A DNA stretch of 64,000 nt, taken from assembly GCA_907165275.2 (NCBI GenBank), contig OU015668.1, forward strand, positions 8,303,658 through 8,367,657, written 5' to 3'. How positions within the stretch are numbered: the stretch's first letter is position 1; the number at the start of each line of letters is the position of its first letter. The notes beneath the pieces were generated by a model. That model had not been told where the DNA came from, did not search any database, and saw only the letters and a list, made by a program, of their open reading frames with translations. A program made the translations under genes and the position numbers. Below are positions 12,601-23,208 of the stretch, piece after piece. The stretch is from Zygaena filipendulae (taxonomy: Eukaryota; Arthropoda; Insecta; Lepidoptera; Zygaenidae).

Positions 12601-14168
12601 TGCTAACCGATCCTTGTTTGATCTTATTTTTTATTGCTTTACCTACTTCCACCTCATTGCGATAGATGTAAGCAGTGTCAATGTGCCGGTATCCAGCATC
12701 TATAGCCCATTCAACAGCTTGGGCGTACTGGCCGGATTCTGCTGAGCGCTAAAACATTTTTTTATGTAATTTTCATATCGTTTAATAGGTAGGTATACCT
12801 ATACCTATAGAAATAAGATTTTTCATTGCCTAGGTACATTTCTTTTTATACCACCTGCTCGACGATATCCAATTACATATCACGCAATCTCAACGTGAAG
12901 CAAGGCATTATTTACCTACATCCCAAAGGCAGAGAGAAGGTAATCACTACGTGCAGGGAGGTAATGTTGTATGAAACTCCCAAGGGAATAAAGTGATTTG
13001 AGTTTGGAACGTTAAAATTTGTAGGAAAACTCTTAGCATTTTATTCTTTTTATGTGATCTGCCTGTGGGGGCCAGTTACAATGCTCTTTACAATGCCCTT
13101 TAAAGAGGGTTTATGACTCGCATTAGGTATGAAAAGTAGAGTATGCACCTCGAGGATAAAGCCTGTCTTCGCCACGGGCAGCTTAAATCCCTCGCTTCAC
13201 TCAGGAGGCTTTTCTCCCTCGGTGTATAATCTACTATTATCAAACTTTCAGCTCCTCGGTAGTCCTTTAGAGACGGAAAGCGGAAATAGAACACATATAT
13301 TATGTACCTATATGTAACTAGTCGATCCCCAATGGTTTCACTCGCGTTAGTTTCGATAAAAAGTAGGTACCTACCTACCCTATAACACTCAGAAATACTG
13401 TACCTAGCTTCCTATATTATGTGAAAGAATTTTTCAAATCGATTGAGCAGTTTTTTAGTCTAGGTACATGAAAAACCAAATCTTTTATCTTTATAATATT
13501 AGTATAAATAATTTCGATAACGTTCGTAACCATTGTGGTGGTTTTTTTTAAACAAAAACCTAATAATTTCTCACTTACCTACCTACAACAAGAGTTTTTA
13601 TTTCGTCTGAGACATTAACGTAAGTATGTACACCAGAGAATGGGCATGATGAGAGTATAAAAAATCAATTCTAATTATTTTAATAATAGATTATTTTTTT
13701 ATTACTACGTAAAAAAATAAAAAAATATACATTTATTCTTAATCTACAAAACAGACTAAAAATTAAAATTTAGTCTCGTATAGACTATAGTCTCCTTGTA
13801 TTTTTAGGTTTAGTGCACTTTTTAAAATTCCTTAAATTAATTAATGAATTTGAATCCAAGTTAATACCATATAACAATATTCACAAGACACACAAAATGT
13901 ATCAGCAATAAATACCTATGCCTATATTTTTTTATGTTTCTACGAAGTTTTTCTTTTATAAGCCCAAAGGTGGCTCGATTCAAGCGTCCGCGGTGTGTAG
14001 GTTGTACCTACATTTTCAACTCGCGGGTATTTTTATTTATTATTTAATACTTAAATCAATTAATATTATGTAACCCTAAATATTTAATTTACTCACCGAA
14101 TATGTTCCAAGCCCAATAATTGGTATTTCAATTCCATTGGAAAGTTTAACATTAGGAATTAGTGTCAT
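9644..14168 (-). CDS. Aldo-keto reductase (AKR superfamily, AKR1-like)
   Basis: This is an NADPH-dependent carbonyl reductase with a TIM-barrel fold, probably cytosolic. Six exons read 14168-14097, 12748-12575, 12352-12236, 11210-11043, 10484-10281 and 9823-9644. All introns are GT-AG and in phase 0, giving 304 residues (family about 310-330). It starts [20 protein letters not shown]. The catalytic tetrad is present: Asp48 and Tyr53 ([11 protein letters not shown]), Lys82 (LFVTTK) and His115 (YLVHWP). [17 protein letters not shown] and the cofactor-binding VVIPKS segment are also present, and the protein ends YPF. Substrate cannot be told from sequence; lepidopteran relatives include enzymes acting on ecdysteroids, juvenile hormone or xenobiotic aldehydes. 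The gene is isolated, flanked on both sides by related GC-rich hairpin elements, and its introns hold further repeats. Confidence 0.95.
9896..10190. mobile_element. MITE in an aldo-keto reductase intron
   Basis: The ends are inverted: GGGGTCGTCAATTAATTA at 9896 against TAATTAATGGTTGCCCC ending at 10190, each followed inward by ACGTGAGA. It contains a short inner hairpin (AATAAGAAATTCTTATTT) and a run of about 12 G. It lies in the last intron of the AKR gene. Elements with this end are common in Lepidoptera to my knowledge; it has no coding capacity. Confidence 0.6.
10790..10875 (-). repeat. tRNA-derived SINE remnant
   Basis: Read on the minus strand, an A-box-like segment is followed by GGTAGTTCGATTCCAGGC, a good Pol III B box. 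No acceptor stem or cloverleaf closes around it, so it is taken as a SINE head remnant in an AKR intron, not as a tRNA gene. Confidence 0.4.
11337..11545 (-). repeat. SINE-like dispersed repeat copy
   Basis: This copy has GCGGTTTCAGCCGCGTTAAT, the CCCGCGGGAATTCCGGGATA core, then a tail with an ATCC microsatellite (CATCCATCCATCCATC) and TTTATAATATTA. It is in an AKR intron. A near relative in the opposite orientation ends the window (63600-63787), also with a GGAT/ATCC run. Confidence 0.6.
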
Positions 14169-14420
14169 TTTTTAATGAGATTTTATTTTTTGTAGATTAT
14201 TTATAGTTAGTAAGATTTGAACTTTCAAAGTCACAAACACTATCAAAGACTTCCTATATCGGTATCCTATAAGACACTAGATACAGTCTACGAGTAGGTA
14301 TCACTTCTATTAATAATCTTCTCAAATAAAAATAAATTCCTGGTGCCCTACCACTAGGTATCTCGTTACCTTATTGAACGTTTACGTCTATCTATTTCAG
14401 TGGATAAAATTTCGATCTGA

Positions 14421-14602
14421 GGGCAGCGCCACAGTCTCGGCGGCAGCGGCGGCGGCAAAACCAAATGGTAGACATCATACGAAGTCGGCCACAGCTATTA
14501 GCTCCGCGAGCTGTGGCCTACTTATTATGTTGTCTACCATTTGTTTTTGCAGCTGCCGCCGCCGCCGCCACCGCCGCGCCGCCGCCGAGACTGTGACCAA
14601 GG
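14421..14602. mobile_element. GC-rich hairpin MITE, copy 2
   Basis: The layout is that of copy 1 at 8866-9025: GCGCCACAGTC outer end, GGC-repeat arm, CAAATGGTAGAC segment, centre near AGCTCCGCGAGCT, then the inverted arm ending GCCGAGACTGTG. It lies about 250 bp upstream of the AKR start codon. The (GCC)n tract in the right arm is longer than in copy 1. Confidence 0.7.
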
Positions 14603-14756
14603 GAGATGAGAGATGGCTCCTGCACCAATTTCGACTTTAAGAACTTAAAATCGACGTAAAATCAAGATTTCACTGTAAGGTGAAAATCATACCTACTGCT
14701 GGGGAAAGTGATACATTGCTGACTTCACGTTTTATTTTATATCTCCACTCTCCACC

Positions 14757-15390
14757 AGCTGACCCCCGCGGTTTCACCTGCGGTAATCTCGAAGTACCCG
14801 CGGGAATTCCGGGATAAAAAGTACCTTATGTCACTCAGGATCACTTTAGCTTCCTATAAGTGAAATAATTTTCAAAATTGACTCAGTAGATCCAACGATC
14901 ACCCCCTACAATTTCACGAACTCTCAAACTCCGGAGTTCCTGCGAGAATGCCAGGATAAAAAATACCCTATGTCACTTATGATCACTGTAGCTTCCTATA
15001 AATGAATAAATTTTTAAAAACGATTCAGTAGATCCAGACATAGCTGAACTCTCGTGGTTTCCGCGGGAATTCCGGGATAAAAAGTACTCTATGACACTCA
15101 GGATCACTTGTAAGCTTCTTATAAGTGAAAGAATTTTTAAAAACGATTCAGCAGATTCAGAGATAGCTGAACCTCCGTGGTTTAACCCGCAGGAAATTCG
15201 GAGTTTCCGCGGGAATTCCGGAGTAAAAAGTATTGACACTCAGCATCACCGTAGCTTCTTATAAGTGAAAGAATTTTCAAAATCGGTTCAGTAAATCCAG
15301 AGATTACCCTCTACAACGTCACAAACTCACCAACGCGACGTCACAAACTCACCAACTTTTGCTCTTTATATAGACCTTTATAATATCTAA
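14757..15390 (-). repeat. Tandem array of SINE-like repeat core (about 4 units)
   Basis: Four head-to-tail units carry GGAATTCCGGGATAAAAAGT or close variants at about 14802, 14945, 15064 and 15209. Each is followed by a TCACTCAGGATCACT block and a GAAAGAATTTTCAAAATCG block. Units are about 120-145 bp long and diverged. A second array of the same core with three units lies in an MTMR intron at 58866-59343. Confidence 0.65.
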
Positions 15391-15394
15391 TCTA

Positions 15395-15578
15395 ATATAT
15401 ATAAATCACGTGTCACGTTGTTTGCCCGCGATGGACTCCGAAACTACTGAACGGATTTTGATAAAATTTTGTAACCATTCGTAATATGGGCAACTTAAAA
15501 GATAGGATAGTTTTTATCCCGGAATTTCCGCGGGAACTTCGAAATTACCGCGGATGAAATCGCGGGGGACAGCTAGTA
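15395..15578 (+). repeat. SINE-like dispersed repeat copy
   Basis: This forward-oriented copy abuts the tandem array. It has CTGAACGGATTTTGATAAAA, then the TTTTTATCCCGGAATTTCCG core, and ends CGCGGGGGACAGCTAGTA. With the array on its left it forms a head-to-head arrangement around 15390. Confidence 0.6.
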
Positions 15579-16002
15579 TCTTTATATATTTATAGATCTT
15601 TATATATTATCATAGACCAATAATTGGTCCATGGTAGTATAGATGAATGCAAAAACGATGGTGATAGAAAACGGCACCGCACTATCAGCACTAACAATCT
15701 GTTAACTTATTTTTGTTACAAGTTTTCCCAAGTCACAACTGCTTTAACCAGAGAGAAGGTAATCACTACGCTTTAACCACAAGACCTTGGTCCTTGATCT
15801 CTACCAAATGTCACTACCAAGTACCTACCAACTACGTTTTTTTAATAAATCGGAGAGATATTTTTCGATTTGTCAATCAGAGACATAAGTAGGTATAACT
15901 AACATCGATTAATCGACTCGATCGATCGAAAATTCGGCATCGGAATTCGGACTTATAAATCTCATCTCTCACAATATAATCTCATTATTTTGAAATTAAT
16001 AA

Positions 16003-16370
16003 TAGGGATGGAGAAATTAAAATAAATATCGATATAATATATTATTGTATCGATATTTTTGGAAAATATCGTAGGGTATCGATACATGTAAAGTAAAAAT
16101 ATCGATATTCCGATATTTGTACCCGAAACAAAAAATTACGTGTTTTTTTCCCGAAAGGTGTACATTTTTATCACCTGCAGTTGGAGTTAGTCAAGAGGCT
16201 CGGTCCCCAGCTAGTTTTTTTCAAATCTCGGCGATCGTGATGTGATTAGAGCAGTCCGCGCCACGCGGTCGGTCGAATGTATTGAGCTCTTAAAAAATTT
16301 TGATAGGTAGGTAGGTACTCTGAAATGATCGAATGTCGACGATATATCGGTATTTTTTGTCTCATCCCTA
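16003..16370. mobile_element. ATCGATA-rich element with TAGGGATG ends
   Basis: Short inverted ends (TAGGGATG at 16003-16010, CATCCCTA at 16363-16370) bound a 368-bp segment rich in ATCGATA and ATATCGATAT motifs. There is no ORF. A MITE is the likeliest reading; the ends are only 8 bp, so confidence is moderate. Confidence 0.4.
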
Positions 16371-16907
16371 ATTGTTAAAAACGGTTACCTATCCACAAAG
16401 ACGACAAAAATTTACAAGCCGAGTAAGCCTCAGGAGTAAGCCGACAACATTTGTAAATATCAGCGATAACTATTTATCTACTAACCACTGCGTAGCACTT
16501 TTTAATAAAATCTTTAATTTTTTACTTTACCAAGTAGGTAGGTAGGGTGTCAGACGAAATAAAATTTATTTCGTCTGAGGGTAGGGTTTTCTGAGATTTA
16601 GAACACAACGATTTAGATATGCGCAAAACATCACCTTTTAGTGTGATGTGATGTGGCATTACTTCTCCGGTCGAGTGATATCACTCGCAAACATTACCTA
16701 CTTATCTATCATCTTGCATAAATAAATCTTTCTTTTCTTTTTAAACATTACATATCACCAAAATGAACCTAGTATTACCGTAACGTAGTAATAATAACTC
16801 ACTGGTACCTACTCGCATTACTAACACAACTTTACAAGACACAAGTCTTCATCATTAAAAATGTGTTATCCACAATCCACAAATAAACAGGAAAAACACC
16901 TGAAGAC

Positions 16908-17007
16908 CTATTTTTGAATCGTTCGAATTACTTTCGCACACGGAATCGCAAGATTCGCATATTATATGAATGCTTCAATATTTTTATTTCAATAATTCAA
17001 AAATACG
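16908..17007. mobile_element. Small palindromic MITE (ATTTTTGAATCG ends), copy 1
   Basis: The outer ends are CTATTTTTGAATCGTTCGAA (16908) and AATTCAAAAATACG (to 17007), enclosing TTCGCACACGGAATCGCAAG. The same ends and inner block occur in opposite orientation at 48978-49117. Confidence 0.5.
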
Positions 17008-17200
17008 TCTTCTGAAAAGATTTTCCATAATGCCAATTAACCTTAGTAAACCTGCTTTATTATATAGAATGTCTTTGTTGGTAAATAATAAAATAGCATT
17101 TTTTGGTTATTAATTTTCATTAGGCTCCAGCCAAGCTTCCATCTCCAGAGATACCTACCTGCACATAACAGATTTGAAGTTAAATCTTTTTACTTCATTT

Positions 17201-17365
17201 ATGCTACTGCTCCACCTGTGTTAACGTTAACGTTGATGTTAATGTCTAACGTTAACATTGATGGTAATGTTAGTAAGTTAACCTGTTAAAATGTTGGCCA
17301 CATCTACGTAATGCCTAAATTAGCGCACTAATTTACGCGTTAACACGCAGGTGGAGCAGTAGCAT
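17201..17365. mobile_element. Palindromic MITE (ATGCTACTGCTCCACCTG ends)
   Basis: The ends 17201-17225 and 17340-17365 are inverted repeats with small gaps (GCTACTGCTCCACCTG against CAGGTGGAGCAGTAGC). Inside are several GTTAACGTTAACGTT-like repeats. It has no coding capacity and lies 3' of the CNOT10 gene. Confidence 0.55.
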
Positions 17366-17766
17366 TAGACTAAGATTTTTTGATAGATAAATTATAGTCT
17401 ATGATATTATAATGATTAGAGGTAAGTCAAAAACTCAATTTTGTTAAAAATATGATTTTTATATTAGATTCAATCAAAGTAAACGTCTTCTCTTTAAATA
17501 GGTGTTACTGCAAATAGTGCATTAGCCAAGGTCAAGTATATGGTTTTTAGTTTAAACAGTTTAATATGGTACTTTATGAAGAGTATAACATCAACATCTT
17601 TCTCTTTCTTGGCGGACACAAAACTTCACAGAATTGGGTTGAGCTTCGAGACATCACATATTTGGGATTCCGATGCACAAATACATAAAAAACTCCACTG
17701 TGAAACTTTACTAACCAAAACAGCACCATAATGCACAACAAAATTAACATCTCACAATACTCTCTG

Positions 17767-19476
17767 TTAAGACAAATTGTTAAACCGCAGTTTCCTTAAT
17801 ATAGCATGACAACTCTCCATATTGCCAGTACAAATTTCAAGATACATTTGTAATGGCAAGACTCGAGGGGAATTAATTTGAGACAAAATCTTCCTAGCTG
17901 TAACAAGATCACCCCTTAAAATATGACACACTGCTGCTTTAGCCCAAACCGAAACTGCCACCATATCGCGCATCGGCGCTGGAAGGGACGTAACCAGTTC
18001 ATGTATCATTGGAGGATGTAAATGTTCAACAGCATCGAGAACTCTGTCCAAATTGATGAGTGCCTCTGCAGCATACACATGCGCCCAAGCTTTATGGATA
18101 TTTGATATATCAGGTTGGTTCAATAACTCGGTTGCACTAGTAAGCGCAGCCAGAGGATCTTGTAACTGAATTAGTATGTAACTTTGCAATACTAATATGG
18201 TGTTCTTCAATTCGCAGCGTTGTTTCCAGCTGACTGGCGGTCCTGGTGGTGCTTGTATAAACGGAACTGTTACATCACTCGGCACTTCCTGATTTGGCAA
18301 CAAAGTCATAGCATTTTTCAAACAGAGAGCTGCAAATTCTAATGATAATGATGGTATTGCAAACGATTCTCCTGATGATGATGGTTTTCCTTTGTTCTCT
18401 TTTGCAAATAGAATACGGGTGTGAGGTCCACTGCCTAGTTTTTTCATTGAGAACTGTTGGATATCTTCACTGCAACATTTCTTGACACAGCACTCGGCGA
18501 GGTGAAGCCAAATGCGAGCACTGTTGGGATAGTGCCGAGCTGCTTCTACCAGGCATTCAAAAGCACCCTCAGCATTGTTGGCACCCAGCAATGCCAGACC
18601 CAGATTGTGGACATACATGGGCCTGTCTCTGCACATGATCAGTCTCTTGCTCTCTTCACTGTCCATTGCTTTAATATGTTCTTTTACAGCATTTTGAAAA
18701 TATTTTGTTGCCAAATATGGTTTTTTTATTGATAGATAAATCACCCCAAGATTGTTGTTAACAGCTGCCCAGATGTCTTCTCCTTGGGATTTTAAGTCAT
18801 AGTTGTGTGTTACCGTTTTGAACAGGGCCAAAGTGTTCAAAGCCTCAGGCACATCACCGTTAAGATAATGTTGTTGAGCCATTAAAAACACATTTTCAAT
18901 GGCATCCAGTTTTAAATTCAACTTAACTTTCTTTTTAATTTTGCTCCTAACAAGAAGCTGTGCTCTGCCAACTAATCTTTCATACAAGTCATTAATATCA
19001 GAGTTACACTTCATTGTTTCAGCATGATTTTTTGCTATGTCTAATGTTTTGTCATAAGTGCGCCTGCATAAAGTTGCTTCCAATAACAAAAGAATCACTT
19101 TTTGGACCAGCTTTGTGTCTTTTAAATTTTTTGTTTGTAATATTTTCTCTAAAACAACAACACACTGGTAATAATATCTTGAATGGTATAGAAGTACAGC
19201 ATAGTTATACATCGCAAACGATGGGCAATTGTCCTTTATATCTACTTCGGGGAAAGTCACTCCAATTAAATCGTTGATTACTTTTTTAAAGGCCTCAACA
19301 TTTTTCATATCACTCATCATAAATTCGACCACAGCTTTGTTATGTCGTACGCGCTTATTGCCTACAGCCAAGTTTTCCAATTCATTCAGACGCAGAAGAG
19401 CTGTCGCAAAATCATTTTTTAAATAACTCTGGTGCGCCAAAACGACTAGATTTTCACGTTCTTTAGCAGTCGTCAT
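17767..19476 (-). CDS. CNOT10: CCR4-NOT transcription complex subunit 10
   Basis: This is a structural subunit of the CCR4-NOT deadenylase. In the family, CNOT10 pairs with CNOT11 and binds the N-terminal part of CNOT1, acting in cytoplasmic mRNA decay. One uninterrupted ORF of 569 codons starts MTTAKERENLVVLAHQSYLK, and helical TPR-like repeats run through it (for example the segments near residues 195-260 and 285-320). Conserved blocks include NNLGVIYLSIKKPYLATKYF, RPMYVHNLGLALL and ARIWLHLAECC, all typical of CNOT10. Human CNOT10 is about 740 residues, so this protein is shorter. No in-frame splice sites are needed. The start chosen is the first ATG, about 20 nt upstream of which the frame closes. 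Function is from family knowledge; identity is confident. Confidence 0.93.
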   Translation of the reverse strand: MTTAKERENLVVLAHQSYLKNDFATALLRLNELENLAVGNKRVRHNKAVVEFMMSDMKNVEAFKKVINDLIGVTFPEVDIKDNCPSFAMYNYAVLLYHSRYYYQCVVVLEKILQTKNLKDTKLVQKVILLLLEATLCRRTYDKTLDIAKNHAETMKCNSDINDLYERLVGRAQLLVRSKIKKKVKLNLKLDAIENVFLMAQQHYLNGDVPEALNTLALFKTVTHNYDLKSQGEDIWAAVNNNLGVIYLSIKKPYLATKYFQNAVKEHIKAMDSEESKRLIMCRDRPMYVHNLGLALLGANNAEGAFECLVEAARHYPNSARIWLHLAECCVKKCCSEDIQQFSMKKLGSGPHTRILFAKENKGKPSSSGESFAIPSLSLEFAALCLKNAMTLLPNQEVPSDVTVPFIQAPPGPPVSWKQRCELKNTILVLQSYILIQLQDPLAALTSATELLNQPDISNIHKAWAHVYAAEALINLDRVLDAVEHLHPPMIHELVTSLPAPMRDMVAVSVWAKAAVCHILRGDLVTARKILSQINSPRVLPLQMYLEICTGNMESCHAILRKLRFNNLS

Positions 19477-19744
19477 TTTTATTAATCTTTAAGTTCGTAA
19501 CACAGCAGTTAATTAATTTGTACAAATATCTAAATGATTGTTGAAAACTTATTTTATTACTTTAGCGCTGAACTCATCAAGTCATCAACTCAAAACTAAA
19601 AAGTAAAAACTACAAAACGAACAGCGAACTGCGGATAAATTGTCAACTTGTCAAATCTAAACTATTCTAAACTGCTTGCTGCCAAAAATCAACGAATTAT
19701 GAAAACTAGGGATGTTCGATTCGATCTAATATATAGCAGAAAAA

Positions 19745-19934
19745 TATCTAATCCTTACTAATATTATAAATGCGAAAGTGAGTTTGTTTGTATGTTACGC
19801 TATCACGCCTTCAACGCCTCAATCGATCATCAAGAAATTTTGCATGCACGTTGTCAGGGGTGTAAGAACTTTTTATCGCGGAATTCCCGCGGGAACTCCG
19901 AAATTACCGCGGGTAAAACCTCAGAATAGCTAGT
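19745..19934 (+). repeat. SINE-like dispersed repeat copy (well preserved)
   Basis: The copy runs from AATATTATAAATGCGAAAGT through TATGTTACGC and GATCATCAAGAAATTTTGCA to the GGAATTCCCGCGGGAACTCC core and ends in TAGCTAGT. It shows the family's full layout most clearly and can serve as the reference copy within the window. Confidence 0.65.
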
Positions 19935-20404
19935 AAAACATAAAGCTACAGCTATCTGTTTTGTATGTTATCTTTACTTCTGCTATATGCTATTTTTTGC
20001 ATAATATACGCTAAATAAGTTTGGTTCTACATATATTTTGTGTGAGCAGACTTTTTCAATACTTAATTATTGAATAAAGAAGCATTGTTCTCGATTGCGG
20101 ATTGAAAGATAAACATTTAGATGCGACTAGCTGTCCCCCATGGTAATGGAGTTCTCGCAGGAATTCCAAACTATACGTATAAACTTTCCTCATAAATCAC
20201 TCTTTATATTGGGGAAAACCGCATGATAATTCGTTCAGTAGTTTTTGAGTTTATCGCGAGCAGACAGACAGACAGGCAGACGCGACAGAGGATTTTGTTT
20301 TATAACATGTAAGGATACTGTGCGTTTCTACGTCGAAAATGGAAAGAGATAAAAAATTGAGTCAAGTGTCCTTAAAAATCGCATTAGCTTTATAAGTCAT
20401 ACAT

Positions 20405-20644
20405 AATTGGACGCAGATAAGCAATAACATGTTAACCCACAAAATTAAGTTATTGATTCAGAACGATTTATTGAGAGCTAGGGAACGTTTTTGAATTATG
20501 TGTTTACTTTATTACATTGCTTAAGTATGTAACTAAATATTGAACATAAAAAATGTTGACACAAATGGCGCTCCTACTTTTAAAACACGATTTACTCAAA
20601 ATTGTGGAGTGGGTTAACACACTATTGCTTATCTATGTCCAATT
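20405..20644. mobile_element. Palindromic MITE family (AATTGGACGCAGATAAGCAA ends), copy 1
   Basis: The terminal inverted repeats are about 36 bp, with AATTGGAC-G/A-C/T-AGATAAGCAATA outer ends and a GTTAACCCAC inner part. The body includes GAACGTTTTTGAATTATGTG and AAAACACGATTTACTC. Other copies are 25347-25590, 32857-33099, 50973-51215 and a truncated one at 58430-58626. All are about 240 bp when complete and have no coding capacity. Confidence 0.75.
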
Positions 20645-21242
20645 AATATTGTACCCATACCGTGATCTAGGTTAGGGCCCTATACGATAATTTTGAAATA
20701 ACAAATATTTTAATTAACATATAAACACCCGAACGTTAACCGACTACATTTCATGAAAATATCATGGTTTAATGACTAATTCATTAATTAAACGATTTTT
20801 AAATAAGGAACATGTTATTTTATTAATTTCATAACAACTATCTTGATCTACCAAATGCAAATCTTGACGCTCGATACTTGACTTCAAACCCGATAAAAGT
20901 CCGTAAATGCCCACGTTTAATTCGGGTATAAACTCAAGCACCAGGTTGATTGCCTATCTATAGATGTGTTTCATAAAAATCGAAACAACGATATATACGT
21001 ATTACATATTACTTTATTGATTAATATAATTACAGCAAAATAGCACAGCGTTTAGTTCATCGCCTAATGTAATAAGTATGGAACGCTGTCTAGGGTCTAC
21101 AAGTTTTACACTGATGACTATTGTTAATATGTTGGAGCATATAAATATATTATAGCACAGCTTCAAATGTAATGTAGCGGATAACTAAAACGCATTCTCG
21201 ATTTGTAGCCGTTGTGTGCACCCCTAATGAAAACACTGCCAA

Positions 21243-22320
21243 GTGCCAAAATATGAAGAAATGAGTTGTTTTTTGTTAAATTTTCCCCAATGGAAAAGGC
21301 AAAGGAAGCTAAATCCATACAGCCAATTCAGTAGTATTTTTCTTCTGAAGTTATTTACATCGAAATGCATTGGTGAGATGCAATTCGATGTTTTATCGGA
21401 ACTTTTGGCAGCAACTCTTCACAGTTAAACCTTAATAGGACGCTCTTTGGGAAGTTGTATAGTAAAACGACAACCTCCCGATGAACGCCCCATTTCATTT
21501 AATTTTACTGTTTCCACACACACTGTTCATCACTAATGGATCACTATTATGCAAAATCTACCATATTCACACAATATTAATCATGAAACTAATTTGCAAA
21601 ACAAAGAAATAAAACTGACGTCCGTTACTGCTAAAATCCCGCCAAAAGGTGTTTTTTTTTACTCCGGAAGGCAAAAGAAGCTAAGTCCATACAGCCAATT
21701 CAGTTGTATTTTTCTTCTGAAGTTATTTACATCGAAATGCATTGGTGAGATGCATTTCTCGAAATGCATTGGTGAGATACATTTCCATGCTTTACCGGAA
21801 TTTTTGGCTGCAACTCTTCACAGTTGAACCATAATGGGACGCTCTGTGGGAAGTTGTATAGTAAAAAACGACAACATCCCAATGAACGCCCCATTTCATC
21901 TTATTTCACTGTTTCCACACACTGTTTTTAAATTTACCACAATGAGGAAGGCAAAGGAAGCTAAGTCCAAAGGAACTATTGAATCGACTATCTAAATTTT
22001 CGATTCCGTAGATTGTTTTTTTTTTGCCACAATCGCCCATCGCTAATGCTGAATACAAAAGAAACCGAGTGGCAAGTCTATAAAATATACTCTTTGTCTA
22101 TAAAGCCAAATCAAACAGGTGTTATCTTTTACAAAGGCATTGGCATTGGTGAAATACATTTCAATAGTTTTTGTCTTCTTTGAAAGCAGTTTATCAGGAC
22201 AACTGAGGAAACTCCATAAGGAGGTTGTAAAGTAACGAGCTCCCAGAAAACATCTGATCACATCACATTTGCAAATGTGATAATGTCACTAACTAGTAAC
22301 TACCTCAGAAGAATAACTCT
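21243..22320. repeat. Cluster of degenerate repeats sharing GCATTGGTGAGATGCATTTC
   Basis: Three successive copies (about 21243-21540, 21650-21960, 21945-22300) share GGCAAAGGAAGCTAAGTCC-like, CAGCCAATTCAGTTGTATTT, GAAATGCATTGGTGAGATGC and GACGCTCTGTGGGAAGTTGT blocks. Short ORFs in the first two translate to nearly the same 43 residues, because the copies are homologous, not because they code. Further copies lie at about 24415-24560, 24960-25150 and 26195-26370. The superfamily is not recognised. Confidence 0.6.
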
Positions 22321-23208
22321 ACCTACCACCTGACTACCACCACCACTACTACCACTACTACTAAATGCAAGGCTTGACTCTAAACTTGCTATTCACGTAA
22401 TGTTGGTTACTGTAATGATGTTGATCGTCATGATTTTTGGGTCCCTAGTTAACGATCGATACGATAACATTGTCAAAACATTCTCGAGACTGCCAGCCCA
22501 AAAGATGCAAAGTGAGAAGATTAGATGCAGAAATCACACAATCAGGCATGGTGGCGATCTTGGCCTGTAGCCTGGGGCAGCAGTGGACCTCTTTTGGCTG
22601 ATCGATGATGATGATTTATTTCTTGATATAAAACTTGTGTGGAATATTTTTTTAATGTATTACAGTTTTAGAGAATAAATCATGGCATCATGATGATTTA
22701 TATAGATTTACATGTTTGCATTAAACGATATAAAAAAAAACATATGTCAAATTGAGGACCTCCTGCTTTTTGAAGTCAGTTAAAAATAACTGCAATTGCC
22801 ATAGGCTTTAATCATAAAACAACTGTATAACGAGGCTAATGAAAAGGCAAAATTGCACTAAGTGAGAAAGTTTACAACAAATTGAATAACCAGGTAGGTA
22901 AGGTACCATAATCTAGACGTGTTTGGAGATAAAACTGGGTTTTTTATGGCTGTGGCCTATAAGTACTTATGTGAATTTGTTAATTTGACTTAATTTTATT
23001 TATTTTACCATGATAATCCGATTAATTCAACGTAATAATAATTATTGTACCACGATACCTTTATATTTAAACTATGAAAGTATGTACTTGCTAGTGCTTT
23101 GGAAGATTCTATAAACCACTTGTAATTTGAATAAATAAATAAATAACCCAATACACAATAAATTTTCGACATTAACATATCTATATTGTTCTTTTACAGC
23201 ATAATTCA
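22321..23208. other. Intergenic DNA 3' of POP4
   Basis: This contains an ACCACCACTACTACC microsatellite (about 22328-22362), an AATAAATAAATAAATAA run near 23130, and a segment around 22490-22620 (AGATGCAGAAATCAC...GATCGATGATGATGATT) that resembles the 3' end of a LINE common in insects. No gene was seen. Confidence 0.45.

Larger units (their letters stand above)
14169..17766. other. Intergenic: AKR upstream region, repeats only
   Basis: No gene was found between the AKR start and the CNOT10 3' end. The stretch is largely repeats: the hairpin MITE at 14421-14602, a tandem SINE-like array at 14757-15390, a forward SINE-like copy at 15395-15578, an ATCGATA-rich element at 16003-16370, and two small palindromic elements at 16908-17007 and 17201-17365. 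The AKR promoter should lie in roughly 14169-14400, but no TATA box or initiator stands out. Confidence 0.6.
19477..21242. other. Intergenic: CNOT10 5' flank and repeats
   Basis: No gene was seen. The CNOT10 promoter should fall in about 19477-19700. Positions 19745-19934 hold a forward SINE-like copy with the full signature (ATAAATGCGAAAGTGAGTTT to ATAGCTAGT), and 20405-20644 a palindromic MITE (listed separately). The rest is AT-rich without recognised features. Confidence 0.6.

Noticed and set aside
14973..15239. 88-codon minus-strand ORF with repeated segments
   Set aside because: Its internal repeats match the tandem SINE-like array; it is not a gene.
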